From assembly GCA_959026535.1 (NCBI GenBank), contig CAUFMB010000002.1, forward strand, positions 14,696 through 78,695: a DNA stretch of 64,000 nucleotides, read 5' to 3'. The notes beneath the pieces are model-generated. The model was not told the DNA's origin and did not search any database. It saw only the letters and a program-made list of their open reading frames with translations. The DNA is from an uncultured Collinsella sp. (lineage in GTDB: Bacteria > Actinomycetota > Coriobacteriia > Coriobacteriales > Coriobacteriaceae). Numbering within the stretch: position 1 is the first letter of the stretch; every line of letters starts with the position of its first letter. Below, in pieces: positions 51,399-62,940 of this stretch. The position numbers and the translations under genes were made by a program.

Positions 51399-53591
51399 TT
51401 ATAGAGCGTCGGCGGCTATGTGCGCAAGCGCCTCAATGAGCTCCTGCGAGCTCACGGGTTTACTCAGGTGCGCGTTCATGCCCGCCTCACGCGAAAGCCT
51501 GCGGTCGTCGGCAAAGGCGTTGGCGCTCACGGCGATAATCGGCGTGGTCGCGGCATCCTCGCGATCGAGTGCTCGAATCTGACGTGTGGCCTCAAGGCCA
51601 TCGATGCCCGGCATCATGATGTCCATCAACACCACGTCGTACTCGTGCGGCACGCTCGCGGCAAACATCTCGACGGCAGACTCACCATCCCTAGCGTGTG
51701 TCACGACGGCACCGGCACGGCTGAGCGTAAACTGCGCGATCTCGGCATTCAGATCGTTATCCTCTACGAGCAAAACGCGCAAGCCCTGGAGTGCATCGCC
51801 GTCTCCCGCGTCCACGCGCACAGCCTGAGGAATCTCGGAGCGCTTGCATTTCTCGAACGGCAGGCGGATGGTAAACGTCGTCCCCTGCCCCAAGACACTC
51901 GTAAAACTCATGGTTCCGCCCATAAGCTCGACCAACTGTTTTGCGATAGGCGCGCCCAGGCCAGTTCCCGATGAAGCGCCTTCCACCTGTTGCCCCTCAC
52001 GGCAAAACGGCTCGTAGAGGCGCTGTTGGAACTCCTCGCTCATGCCAATACCGTTGTCGGCGATCGTGTATTCATAGACGGGGACGCCATCCGCTGGCTC
52101 CACCTCGCGGCACACCAGGCGAACATAGCCGCCCTGGCGGTTGTACTTGACGGCATTGCCGGCAATATTGAGCAACAAGCGCTTGAGGTGCGTCACGCTC
52201 ACCCGCGCATAGGGATGATTAAGCGTCTGCTGGTCGCAGATAATTGTCACCAGACGCTCCTCGGCCTGGCGCTCCAGAATATCGCGCACCTCGTGGTTGA
52301 GGGTCACCAAGTTTGTGGGAACAAGCTCCAGATCGATTTGCCCGCTCTCCAGGCGACTCATATCCAGGGCCTCGTTGGCAAGGTCGAGCAGCAGTCCCGA
52401 TGCCGTCCAGATCTTTGAGCGGCACTCAGTCTGCTTTTGCAGATCGTCCGCATTGGCATCGCCAACCTCGACCATGCCGCGAATGCCGTTGATGGGCGTG
52501 CGCAGATCGTGGCTCATGCGACGCAAAAACTCCGTCTTTGCCGAGTTGGCAGACGAGGCCTCACACGCCGCCTTTGCCAGCTTGTCGCCATAGTCGCGCT
52601 CCTGCTGCAGCAAGTCCGTCAAACGTCGACGATCAGCGCGGCGACGCACCGTCACAACAACGGCTATAACACCGCCGTAGAGCACCAGCACGCCGGCGGC
52701 AACAGCCGCGGCGACCTCAAAGTAGCGCTGCGCCGAGGCATAGGTGTACACATAGAATTTGTGCGCTTTTCCAAATGTGCCCAAATACCACTCGCCGTCG
52801 GCGTTAACCAATCTGACCTTACCAGCCAGGCATCGATCCTTAATACCGTCGACAATAAAGACATCCGTCGCAGGCAGATCGAACACGCCCAATACGGTGG
52901 GTTCAACGGCATTGGTCGCAACGACCTTGCCGTCGCTTTCGATCACGATATTGCCGCTATCGATGGTTTCATAGCCATCAAGCAAGCTCTGCAGTTTGAG
53001 TGTATTGCTTGCAACCGCTTTCGCGCTCTGATGCCTTACCGCGATAACGATGCCCTCGCCATCCTGCCGAGTCACGCAGCCAATGTCTGCGACCGAATCA
53101 TCCGCAAGCGTGATGCGGGCGGTATAGGACTTAAGCGGATGAGTTGCCACCTCCAGCACGGGTGATTCTTTGAGATACGTAGCGAGCGACCCGTAGTTCA
53201 CATCGCCCGTCGAGGACTCGGACACCAAATTGCCCGATGCGTCCGTCACGATCAGCGCGCTCACGTTGAACTGGTCGGCGTATTGCTCCAGCATGGCGTT
53301 ATCCACCGAACCGTCGCGCTCCATATCGCGCGCTGCCTCTCCGGCGATCTCCATAACGCGTATCAGGTTTTTGGTCGTATAGGCGCTATTGAATGCATCG
53401 TAGGAAAGGCTCTGCGTCGCCACGTAATCGACAACGTCGGCAAAGCGCTGCTCGGCTTGGGCCGTCGTGTAACCGTAGCTCATCATGCCGGCAACAACCG
53501 AGAGCGCTATCCCCAGCAGAGCGACAAGGAGCCATGCCCCTGCCGAACGATTGCCCCGCTCCTGAGCAGCGTGGTCGGGCGCATCGATCAT
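51399..53591 (-). CDS. Hybrid histidine kinase with extracytoplasmic sensor
   Basis: This 730-residue kinase has a membrane helix at about 19-41, an extracytoplasmic sensor of about 250 residues (possibly Cache-like), a second helix at about 292-315, HisKA with MSHDLRTPING (His near 361), HATPase (NIAGNAVKYN, DNGIGM, GTGLGA) and a receiver (LLVEDNDLNAEIA; LMDIMMPGIDG with phospho-Asp near 657). Its kinase and receiver halves resemble those of the convergent kinase at 48003. Its start overlaps the upstream solute-binding lipoprotein stop in ATGA, so the pair is coupled. No HPt or output regulator is in the window. Confidence 0.9.
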   Translation of the reverse strand: MIDAPDHAAQERGNRSAGAWLLVALLGIALSVVAGMMSYGYTTAQAEQRFADVVDYVATQSLSYDAFNSAYTTKNLIRVMEIAGEAARDMERDGSVDNAMLEQYADQFNVSALIVTDASGNLVSESSTGDVNYGSLATYLKESPVLEVATHPLKSYTARITLADDSVADIGCVTRQDGEGIVIAVRHQSAKAVASNTLKLQSLLDGYETIDSGNIVIESDGKVVATNAVEPTVLGVFDLPATDVFIVDGIKDRCLAGKVRLVNADGEWYLGTFGKAHKFYVYTYASAQRYFEVAAAVAAGVLVLYGGVIAVVVTVRRRADRRRLTDLLQQERDYGDKLAKAACEASSANSAKTEFLRRMSHDLRTPINGIRGMVEVGDANADDLQKQTECRSKIWTASGLLLDLANEALDMSRLESGQIDLELVPTNLVTLNHEVRDILERQAEERLVTIICDQQTLNHPYARVSVTHLKRLLLNIAGNAVKYNRQGGYVRLVCREVEPADGVPVYEYTIADNGIGMSEEFQQRLYEPFCREGQQVEGASSGTGLGAPIAKQLVELMGGTMSFTSVLGQGTTFTIRLPFEKCKRSEIPQAVRVDAGDGDALQGLRVLLVEDNDLNAEIAQFTLSRAGAVVTHARDGESAVEMFAASVPHEYDVVLMDIMMPGIDGLEATRQIRALDREDAATTPIIAVSANAFADDRRLSREAGMNAHLSKPVSSQELIEALAHIAADAL

Positions 53592-54457
53592 GACAGGCCC
53601 TCCATATTCAAAAATGGCGAAGGGTCATCGAAGTACTTTGACACCAGGCGTTCCATGGTGCCATCGGCAAGCATTTCTTGGTAGGCATGAGTGAGCTTGA
53701 CGTCGATGCCACGCGTATCGTTGATATCGAAAGCGGTGCCCAAACCGACCTCTAGCAGCGGCTCATCCAAAATGCGATATGTCACACCATAGTCTTTTTC
53801 GTAGGTGAGCAGCGAGGACTCATGCGCGGCGATGGCGTCGACCAGGCCCTCGACGAGCGCCGGGTTCAGGTATGAACCGTCCGAAAAGCTGTAGAGTTCC
53901 TTGATCTGCGGAACGTTTTCATTTATGCGATTGAGCAAAATGTCCTCGGGCTTGGTGGTGGACTGAACCGCCACGATCTTATCCTCAAGATCGGCAAGCG
54001 TGTAGATATCGCTCTGGGGATCGACCGCGACCACCTGGCGGCTCGCAAGGTACGGGCCGGCCCAACGATATTCGTTTTCGCGACCCGTCATACTAAAGCT
54101 GCCCATGACACAATCGAGTTCGCCGCTCGCCAGCAGCTCCTTCTTCTTTTCCCAGTCAATCAGCTGGTATTTTGGCTTGTAACCAATGCGAGCCAAAGCC
54201 TCGGTCAATATCTCGACATCCAGGCCAACGATATCGCCGTACTCGTCGGTATACACAAACGGTGGATAGAGGTCGCTTCCGACGTTGAGCGTCTTAAGGT
54301 CGTCGTCTTTGACTTGCGAGGCGTCCAGACCTTCTAATGCAGATGTCGAGGCTCCGTCATTCGACCCGGAACAGCCAGCTATCGCTACGACAAAGACGCT
54401 CGCCACTGCAAGCGCAACAAACAACGAAATGGCAACCGAGCGACGGGATCTTTTCAT
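53588..54457 (-). CDS. Family-3 solute-binding lipoprotein, coupled to a hybrid kinase
   Basis: This 289-residue lipoprotein has a signal with lipobox VAIAGC (Cys near residue 28), then a family-3 periplasmic-binding fold: LNVGSDLYPPFVYTDEYGDI, GLDVEILTEALARIGYKPKY and GELDCVMGSFSMTGREN. No ABC permease or ATPase genes are adjacent. Instead it overlaps a hybrid histidine kinase gene by four bases, so it is probably a ligand sensor for that kinase. GGAG lies five bases before ATG 54457. Confidence 0.9.
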   Translation of the reverse strand: MKRSRRSVAISLFVALAVASVFVVAIAGCSGSNDGASTSALEGLDASQVKDDDLKTLNVGSDLYPPFVYTDEYGDIVGLDVEILTEALARIGYKPKYQLIDWEKKKELLASGELDCVMGSFSMTGRENEYRWAGPYLASRQVVAVDPQSDIYTLADLEDKIVAVQSTTKPEDILLNRINENVPQIKELYSFSDGSYLNPALVEGLVDAIAAHESSLLTYEKDYGVTYRILDEPLLEVGLGTAFDINDTRGIDVKLTHAYQEMLADGTMERLVSKYFDDPSPFLNMEGLS

Positions 54458-54551
54458 CGAGCTCCATACGATCCTGTTTACAGACTTAAATGGTTAAAGA
54501 TAATAGCAAACAAAACCACACGAGTGCCCAATTGTTACAGGCGCTTTACCG

Positions 54552-54590
54552 TGTGGGACCTTCCAGCCGACTTGGCAGAAGGCCCCACAT
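54552..54590. terminator. Imperfect stem-loop downstream of the PatB-type gene
   Basis: TGTGGGACCTTC and GAAGGCCCCACA form an imperfect stem 12 bp past the minus-strand stop at 54602. It has no long T run. It could also lie in the leader region of the SBP gene. Confidence 0.4.
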
Positions 54591-54601
54591 GCAGTGCTCA
54601 C

Positions 54602-55816
54602 TTACCGTGCATTAAAAACGTAGCGGTCCAGGCGGTCGCACGCCTCCCTTACGCGCGAAAGCGGCAGCGCCAGATTCACGCGAATGTGGCAGGGTCCGTG
54701 GAACGGGCGGCCGTCCTGATACCCCACGCCCACGCGTGCCCCCTCATCGAGCAACCACTGAATATCGCGGCCATGCTCTCGGCACCACTCGGTGCAGTCC
54801 AGAAACACCATGTACGTGCCCTGCGGACGCGAATAGGACACGCCCTCAAAATGCTCGTCCACGTAATCGCAGAAGTACTCGATATTGCCGGCAAGCACCT
54901 GGTTGAGCTCGTCCACCCACTCGTAGCCTTGCGGCTGGTAGGCACCGATAAGCGCGTGCATGGAGAGGACGTTCATCTCGTTGTAGTGGGTCTTGTTGGA
55001 CACGGCGCACACGCGGTCGCGCAGCGTCTCGTTATAGATGATGTGGTAGCTGCCGACCAAGCCCGCCAGGTTGAACGTCTTGCTCGGCGCATAGAGGGCA
55101 ACCGTGCGCATGCGGGCATCCTCGCTCACCGACTGCGTCGGGATGTGCTTGTGCCCCGGCAGGATGATATCGGACCAAATCTCGTCCGAAATCACCACGC
55201 AATCGTGCTGGCAATAGATGTCCATGGCGCGCTCAATCTCGTCGCGCTCCCATACGCGGCCGCAGGGATTGTGCGGCGAGCAGAACACCGCGGCATGGAT
55301 GTGGTTTTGGGCGAGCTTGTGCTCCATGTCCTCAAAGTCCATACGCCACACGCCCTGGTCGTCGAGCTTAAGCGGGCTGTGGACAATACGATAGCCCGCG
55401 GCCTCGATGGACTTGGTAAAGCCGATGTAGGTAGGGCTGTGGACCAGCACCGCATCGCCTGGCTGAACATACGCACGCAGCGTCGACACGACACCGCCCA
55501 GCACGCCGTTTTCGTAGCCGATATGTTCAGGGCGCAGACCCTCGACGCCATTGCGGCGGCTCTGCCATTCGATGATGCGGTCGAAATACTCGGAGCGCGG
55601 GTTAAAGTAGCCAAACATGGGATGCTGAGCGCGCTGAATGATGTGCTCCTGGACCGTGGGCACCGTGGCAAAATTCATGTCGGCCACCCACATGGGAATG
55701 CGGTCGAAGCCCTCGTCGGGTGCGTTCGGAGCCATACCGGGGATCTCGCCCCAGGAGTCAACGGCGATGGAGTCCATGCCGTGGCGATCGATTAGCGAGC
55801 TAAAGTCGTATTTCAT
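54602..55816 (-). CDS. PatB/MalY-type cystathionine beta-lyase (PLP aminotransferase fold)
   Basis: This 404-residue fold type I PLP enzyme has WVADMNFATVPTVQEHI at the N-terminus, FCSPHNPCGRVW, VVISDEIWSDI (PLP Asp) and APSKTFNLAGLVGS with the Schiff-base Lys. These are MalY/PatB signatures. It cleaves C-S bonds of cystathionine or cysteine. It is monocistronic, with GGGAG seven bases before ATG 55816. Linking it to the MetE-like gene would be speculation. Confidence 0.92.
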   Translation of the reverse strand: MKYDFSSLIDRHGMDSIAVDSWGEIPGMAPNAPDEGFDRIPMWVADMNFATVPTVQEHIIQRAQHPMFGYFNPRSEYFDRIIEWQSRRNGVEGLRPEHIGYENGVLGGVVSTLRAYVQPGDAVLVHSPTYIGFTKSIEAAGYRIVHSPLKLDDQGVWRMDFEDMEHKLAQNHIHAAVFCSPHNPCGRVWERDEIERAMDIYCQHDCVVISDEIWSDIILPGHKHIPTQSVSEDARMRTVALYAPSKTFNLAGLVGSYHIIYNETLRDRVCAVSNKTHYNEMNVLSMHALIGAYQPQGYEWVDELNQVLAGNIEYFCDYVDEHFEGVSYSRPQGTYMVFLDCTEWCREHGRDIQWLLDEGARVGVGYQDGRPFHGPCHIRVNLALPLSRVREACDRLDRYVFNAR

Positions 55817-55928
55817 GCTGAGCTCCCGTGCAAAGTAGACTGTTTCGATAGGCGTTATTGTCCACCAGCGTGGGCGGTTTTGGCATGGGGTTTGGCGCTT
55901 AATTTGACGGGTGCGGACGAATGGTAGG

Positions 55929-56666
55929 TTAGTCTTGCGCGTCGTTGACGGCGACCACGGTTAGCTGGGCTTTATCGACCGTAAAAGATATGTCGAGCCC
56001 GGCAAAGGCCAGGTGATAGACGCGGTTTGGCTCGTGCTTGCTGCCTGCGCGGCGCGGGTCTTGGCGAAGGACCTCGACCAAGCCGGGGAGCTTTGCGGGC
56101 GGGACCATATCCTGCAGCGTCTGCGGGAACTCGATGTCGAGCTCTTGCCACGGAGCGTCCTCGATCCAGCCGCCGGTCGCATCCGGGTGGCAGTCCGCAA
56201 ACGGAATGTAGGGCTTAATGTCGTAGATGGGCGTGCCGTCGCGCAGGTCGGCCCCCAGCACATGGATGATGGGGCCATCGTCAGTGAGCTCGACACGATC
56301 GAGCTTGACGCAGGTGAGCCCAATGGGATTAGGGCGAAACGGACTGCGCGTGGCAAACACGCCCACGCGCTCGGCTCCACCCAAACGCGGCGGGCGCACG
56401 GTTTTCGACCACTTGACGTTGGTGCCGGACCTGTCCTGCGACTTGGCATCGGCAGCTATGTCCTTAGCCGTGCCGCCGGGCGTTCCGTTTTCGAAGCGCC
56501 ACAGCAGCCATAAGTGAGAGAAGGAATCCAGACCCTCAACTGCTGCGTTGGAGGCAAATTCCGGCTCAAAGACGATGCGCCCCTGCAGATGGGGCGCCAA
56601 AAAGCTGTTGCGCGGGATGCCGAACTTCTGCGGCAGGTCGGTATGTATGCGTGCAATAGGTTCCAT
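55929..56666 (-). CDS. trmO: tRNA (N6-threonylcarbamoyl-A37)-N6-methyltransferase, TrmO
   Basis: This 245-residue protein has the TsaA/TrmO beta-barrel: EPIARIHTDLPQKFGIPRNS, the SHLWLLWRFE core, GVFATRSPFRPNPIGLTCVK and the DGTPIYDIKPYIPFAD motif. All are TrmO signatures. It methylates N6 of t6A37 in some tRNAs. The longer frame upstream is antisense to the next gene. I use ATG 56666; ATG 56675, three codons earlier, is equally possible, and neither has a clear ribosome site. Confidence 0.9.
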   Translation of the reverse strand: MEPIARIHTDLPQKFGIPRNSFLAPHLQGRIVFEPEFASNAAVEGLDSFSHLWLLWRFENGTPGGTAKDIAADAKSQDRSGTNVKWSKTVRPPRLGGAERVGVFATRSPFRPNPIGLTCVKLDRVELTDDGPIIHVLGADLRDGTPIYDIKPYIPFADCHPDATGGWIEDAPWQELDIEFPQTLQDMVPPAKLPGLVEVLRQDPRRAGSKHEPNRVYHLAFAGLDISFTVDKAQLTVVAVNDAQD

Positions 56667-56807
56667 GCCGGTCATTGTACGGCATGGAGGCGTGGGGCGT
56701 TGCGCGCAATTCTTCGCCGCGGTCTCCCGTCGTGCAACCAACGGTTGCTTGGAAGGGCGTCTGCCGCCGCGTATGCTTAAGCCATCAACCAGCAGAAAGG
56801 AGCCGTC

Positions 56808-57635
56808 ATGGCCTTTGCAGAAAAGCTCATCGCCGTTCGTCATGCCCATCACCTTACTCAGGAGCAGCTCGCCGCCAAGCTCTTCGTCACACGCCAAGCC
56901 ATCAGCCGTTGGGAACGCGGCGAGGTCACACCGGGCATCGACATGATGAAGCTCATCGCCGCCGTGACCGGCGAGCCCCTGTCTCATCTGCTCGAAATGC
57001 CCGAGCACTATTGCCAGAGCTGCGGCATGATACTCACACCCGATGACTGCGGCACCGACGCCACGGGCGCCACGACCGACCATTACTGCAAGTGGTGCTA
57101 CGACCACGGCAAGTACACCTACGACACCACCATGGAGGCGATGATTGAAGATTGTGCCCCGCGGCTGGCGCAAAACACCGGCATGTCGCTCGACGAAGCC
57201 GTCTCGCTCATGGGCGCCGTCCTGCCGCAACTGGAGCGCTGGCGCACCGTGCAGGAAAACGAGGAGCGCTACGGCGCCGAGGCCCGGGCGCGCTATGGCG
57301 ATGAAGCCGTCGATGCGGCAAACGAAACATTACTGGACATGGACCCTCAGACATGGAACGACATGAAAGAACTTGAACGCGCTATTCTGGGTCAGCTCTC
57401 GATTGCCATGGGCGACGGCGATGCGGATGGAAGCGAGGTTCGCAAGCTCGTCGCGATGCATCGTCGTTGGATTGGTCTCAACTGGGGATGCGAACCCCAG
57501 AACGAAGCGTACCTGGGCCTCGCCAATGGCTATCTTGCCGACCAGCGCTTTGTTGACTACTACGACAAGCCCTGCGGCACCGGAGCCACGGCGTTTCTGG
57601 TCCAGGCCATCGAGTCATCGTTGACGCGCGCATAG
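56808..57635 (+). CDS. Regulator: HTH-zinc ribbon-TipAS-like domain
   Basis: This 275-residue protein has a Cro/C1-type helix-turn-helix at residues 1-60 (LTQEQLAAKLFVTRQAISRW), a zinc-ribbon-like segment at 68-105 (YCQSCGMIL, then YCKWCYDHG), and an all-helical C-terminal domain from about 130 ending in PCGTGATAFLVQAIESS. The last resembles the TipAS antibiotic-binding domain, in which thiopeptides are sensed. In TipA the DNA-binding part is MerR-type, so this is a swapped architecture. AGAAAGGAG precedes ATG 56808. The ligand is unknown; no obvious target gene is next to it. Confidence 0.83.
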   Translation: MAFAEKLIAVRHAHHLTQEQLAAKLFVTRQAISRWERGEVTPGIDMMKLIAAVTGEPLSHLLEMPEHYCQSCGMILTPDDCGTDATGATTDHYCKWCYDHGKYTYDTTMEAMIEDCAPRLAQNTGMSLDEAVSLMGAVLPQLERWRTVQENEERYGAEARARYGDEAVDAANETLLDMDPQTWNDMKELERAILGQLSIAMGDGDADGSEVRKLVAMHRRWIGLNWGCEPQNEAYLGLANGYLADQRFVDYYDKPCGTGATAFLVQAIESSLTRA

Positions 57636-57686
57636 ACCGCGGCGGCTTTGGGTATTTCAATCGAAACCTCAACCGATTGGAGACCT

Positions 57687-57932
57687 ATGGCTACTAATCA
57701 TGAGCTCGCACTATTCGTTATGACCGGCTGCCCGTATTGCATAAAGGTCAAGCGCTTCCTGGCCGATAACGGCGTGACCATTCCCGAGCGTAATATCTCG
57801 ACCGATTCCGATGCCGAACAGACACTCATCGCCGTCGGCGGAAAGCGCCAGGTTCCCTGCCTGTTCATTAACGGCAAACCGCTCTACGAATCGAGCGACA
57901 TCATCGCGTGGGTACAGAAGAACCTGCTCTAG
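57687..57932 (+). CDS. Glutaredoxin
   Basis: This 81-residue protein has the active-site CPYC (ALFVMTGCPYCIKVK), the cis-Pro in RQVPCLFINGKPLYES and the usual glutaredoxin length. It should reduce disulfides or deglutathionylate, although the reductant in such anaerobes may not be glutathione. ATG 57687 with TTGGAG upstream is preferred over a Met 13 codons earlier. It follows the TipAS-type regulator after 51 bp. Confidence 0.9.
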   Translation: MATNHELALFVMTGCPYCIKVKRFLADNGVTIPERNISTDSDAEQTLIAVGGKRQVPCLFINGKPLYESSDIIAWVQKNLL

Positions 57933-57984
57933 CGTGCTATTGCGGTCGGCCCGTCCCAACGCACAAACCCATACGGCACAAACA

Positions 57985-58039
57985 TGTACACCAGCATCCA
58001 AAGTCGACATTTTTCGACATCTTTGGATGCTGGTGTACA
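57985..58039. terminator. 19-bp perfect stem-loop after the glutaredoxin gene
   Basis: Arms of 19 bp (57985-58003 and 58021-58039, starting TGTACACCAGCATCC) surround a 17-nt loop holding two copies of TCGACAT. It has no T run. It immediately precedes the palindromic repeat at 58052, so the region has two large hairpins in tandem. Confidence 0.6.
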
Positions 58040-58051
58040 ACTATTTGTGGG

Positions 58052-58115
58052 TAGTCATCGGGGACGTTCTTAAATGACTAGTCGTTAAAGAACGTCCCCA
58101 ATGGCCAATGACTAG
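58052..58115. repeat. Large palindromic repeat with AATGACTAGTCG loop, copy 2
   Basis: GGGGACGTTCTT (58060-58071) and AAGAACGTCCCC (58088-58099) surround a loop containing AATGACTAGTCG. TAGTCAT lies outside on the left and ATGACTAG on the right. The element abuts the dus stop codon (58116-58118). It is related to 33508-33565. Confidence 0.8.
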
Positions 58116-59075
58116 CTAGCCGTGGAAGCGGGCTGTGGGTGCGAGTGGCTGCTCGCGAAAGACGCGCTCGACGGCGGCGCGGTATTCGTCGACCTTTTTG
58201 GTCTTACGTACGAGTTTGTGAACGGTAGCGGGGTCGGCGAAAGCGCACTTGGCGTAGAACCACCACTCCTTCATACGAAAGACCGCATTACCGCCAATCT
58301 CTTCTGCATAGGCCGCAAACAGCGTATCGTGGAAACGCTGCAGCTCAGCAGCCGTTGCAGTGGGGCCGCCCTTGACCATGCGAGCCAGCGCGGGGTTCGC
58401 AAGCAAGCCACGCCCCAGCATCACATGGCGTGTCCCGGGATAGGCCTCCACCAGTGCGTCCATATCCTCAAGATCGAAAATGTCGCCGTTATAGGCCACG
58501 GGGAACGGCGCGCGCTCCAGCGTCTCGCCATAAAACTCTTTGCGCGTCGAGCCCGTATAGCGGTCCTTCTGTACGCGCGGATGCACGATCAGCTCTGCCA
58601 GCGGCATGTGGCAATATAGATCGAGCACGCGCTCGTATTCGTCGTCGCTCTCCAGCCCCAGCCTGGTCTTTACCGATACCGGCAACGGCGACCGCTCGCA
58701 CACATCACTCAAGAACACCTCGAGCTCGTCGAGATTGCGCAAGAAACCCGAGCCCTTGCCCTTAGCGACAACCGTTCCCGAAGGGCAACCCAGGTTGAGA
58801 TTGACCTCCCGATAGCCCATGTCGGCGAGCACCTGTGCCGCCCACACAAACTCGTCCGCGTTCTTGGACATGAGCTGGGGCACCACGTTGAGCCCTTGGT
58901 TGTTAGCCGGATCGACTTCCTTAAACGCCTTGCCGCCAAAGCGGTTTCCCACCCGCGGCGGCGGCAAAAACGGCGTGTAATAGCAATCGAGCGCACCGAA
59001 GCACTCCGCATGCACACGACGGAACACATGCCCGGTAATCCCCTCCATAGGGGCCAACGATAGAATCATCAACAT
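58116..59075 (-). CDS. tRNA-dihydrouridine synthase family protein
   Basis: This 319-residue FMN enzyme has LAPMEGITGHVFR, VNLNLGCPSGTVVAKGKGSG (catalytic Cys), VKTRLGLES, IVHPRVQKDRYTG and YNGDIFDLED, all Dus signatures. It reduces uridine in tRNA D-loops. Which position (DusA, B or C type) cannot be settled. ATG 59075 or 59069 is the start; a GAGAG site fits either. It lies between two intergenic repeats. Confidence 0.9.
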   Translation of the reverse strand: MLMILSLAPMEGITGHVFRRVHAECFGALDCYYTPFLPPPRVGNRFGGKAFKEVDPANNQGLNVVPQLMSKNADEFVWAAQVLADMGYREVNLNLGCPSGTVVAKGKGSGFLRNLDELEVFLSDVCERSPLPVSVKTRLGLESDDEYERVLDLYCHMPLAELIVHPRVQKDRYTGSTRKEFYGETLERAPFPVAYNGDIFDLEDMDALVEAYPGTRHVMLGRGLLANPALARMVKGGPTATAAELQRFHDTLFAAYAEEIGGNAVFRMKEWWFYAKCAFADPATVHKLVRKTKKVDEYRAAVERVFREQPLAPTARFHG

Positions 59076-59088
59076 CTACTCTCAAATC

Positions 59089-59125
59089 AATGCAGCAAAG
59101 GGACTGCCCCTTTGTCACATGCATT
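59089..59125. repeat. Small palindromic repeat, imperfect copy upstream of dus
   Basis: AATGCA (59089-59094) and TGCATT (59120-59125) flank CAAAGGGACTGCCCCTTTG, the core of the palindrome family. It is 14 bp upstream of the dus start. Confidence 0.65.
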
Positions 59126-59206
59126 ATGCCTTGTGCTTCAGGCGATTCACAAGAAAGATGTAGCTATTGAACGATGACCACCCTCCAGCCGCACCCCATA
59201 CAACGA

Positions 59207-59382
59207 GGTCTAATACTTTTCCGAGAAGTGAACGACCGTATTTGGACCCCCGAAGCATCGACATTTTCAGACGTCAAAACCACAGGATTTTGCTGGTAAA
59301 ACCGCAGGTAATTGCATCTCGAAAGTGTCGACGCTTCGGGGGTCCATTTTGACTCGTTCACTTCTGGGGAAAGTATTAGACC
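59207..59382 (-). repeat. Structured long-inverted-repeat element, copy 2 (176 bp)
   Basis: Arms of about 60 nt (59207-59269 and 59322-59382) begin GGTCTAATACTTT, share AGAAGTGAACGA, and continue with GGACCCCCGAAG and a diverged TCGACATTTTC segment. The loop, read on the minus strand, has two near-direct repeats, ACCTGCGGTTTTACC and ATCCTGTGGTTTTGA, that match those of copy 1 at 43338. Its arm tips differ from copy 1 but remain complementary to each other. Confidence 0.8.
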
Positions 59383-59401
59383 CCAATTTCGCGAGGGTCT
59401 C

Positions 59402-59432
59402 AATGTGACAAAGGGACTGTCCCTTTGTCGCA

Positions 59433-59434
<2 letters not shown>
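59402..59434. repeat. Small palindromic repeat overlapping the ABC protein stop
   Basis: AATGTGACAAAGGGA (59402-59416) and TCCCTTTGTCGCATT (59420-59434) pair fully with one G-T wobble and a 3-nt loop. It covers the stop codon (59433-59435) of the minus-strand ABC gene, and may act as its terminator. Confidence 0.8.
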
Positions 59435-62687
<3,253 letters not shown>

Positions 62688-62833
62688 GGACGGCAACCTC
62701 TCCTGCGCAGGCACCCTGCCCGCTCTCCCCCGCCGTTCGTATTCGACGCGTTTGTCCTACTCTATCCCCATTTTTCACCGACACCAGTGAGGAATGTAGG
62801 GAACCGCATCAAAAAACGAACGGGACGGCGCCT

Positions 62834-62861
62834 AAAAGAAGAGGCCCCGAGCGGGACCTCT
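62834..62861 (-). terminator. Terminator of the TlpA-like lipoprotein gene
   Basis: On the minus strand AGAGGTCCCGCTCGGGGCCT folds with a stem AGAGG/CCTCT and inner CCC/GGG pairs, followed by TCTTTT. It lies about 80 bp past the stop. Confidence 0.65.
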
Positions 62862-62940
62862 ATATGGTGGAGATTATCTTGAAAGGCAGCGGACTACTCC
62901 GCACAGCGGCGCACGATCCTCGCCATGCTTTACGCGTTTT

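Larger units (their letters stand above)
59076..59432. other. Gene-free region holding three repeats
   Basis: No plausible coding frame. It contains a small imperfect palindrome (59089-59125), a 176-bp structured element (59207-59382) and a small palindrome at 59402-59434. The stretch 59126-59206 shows nothing recognisable. Confidence 0.65.
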
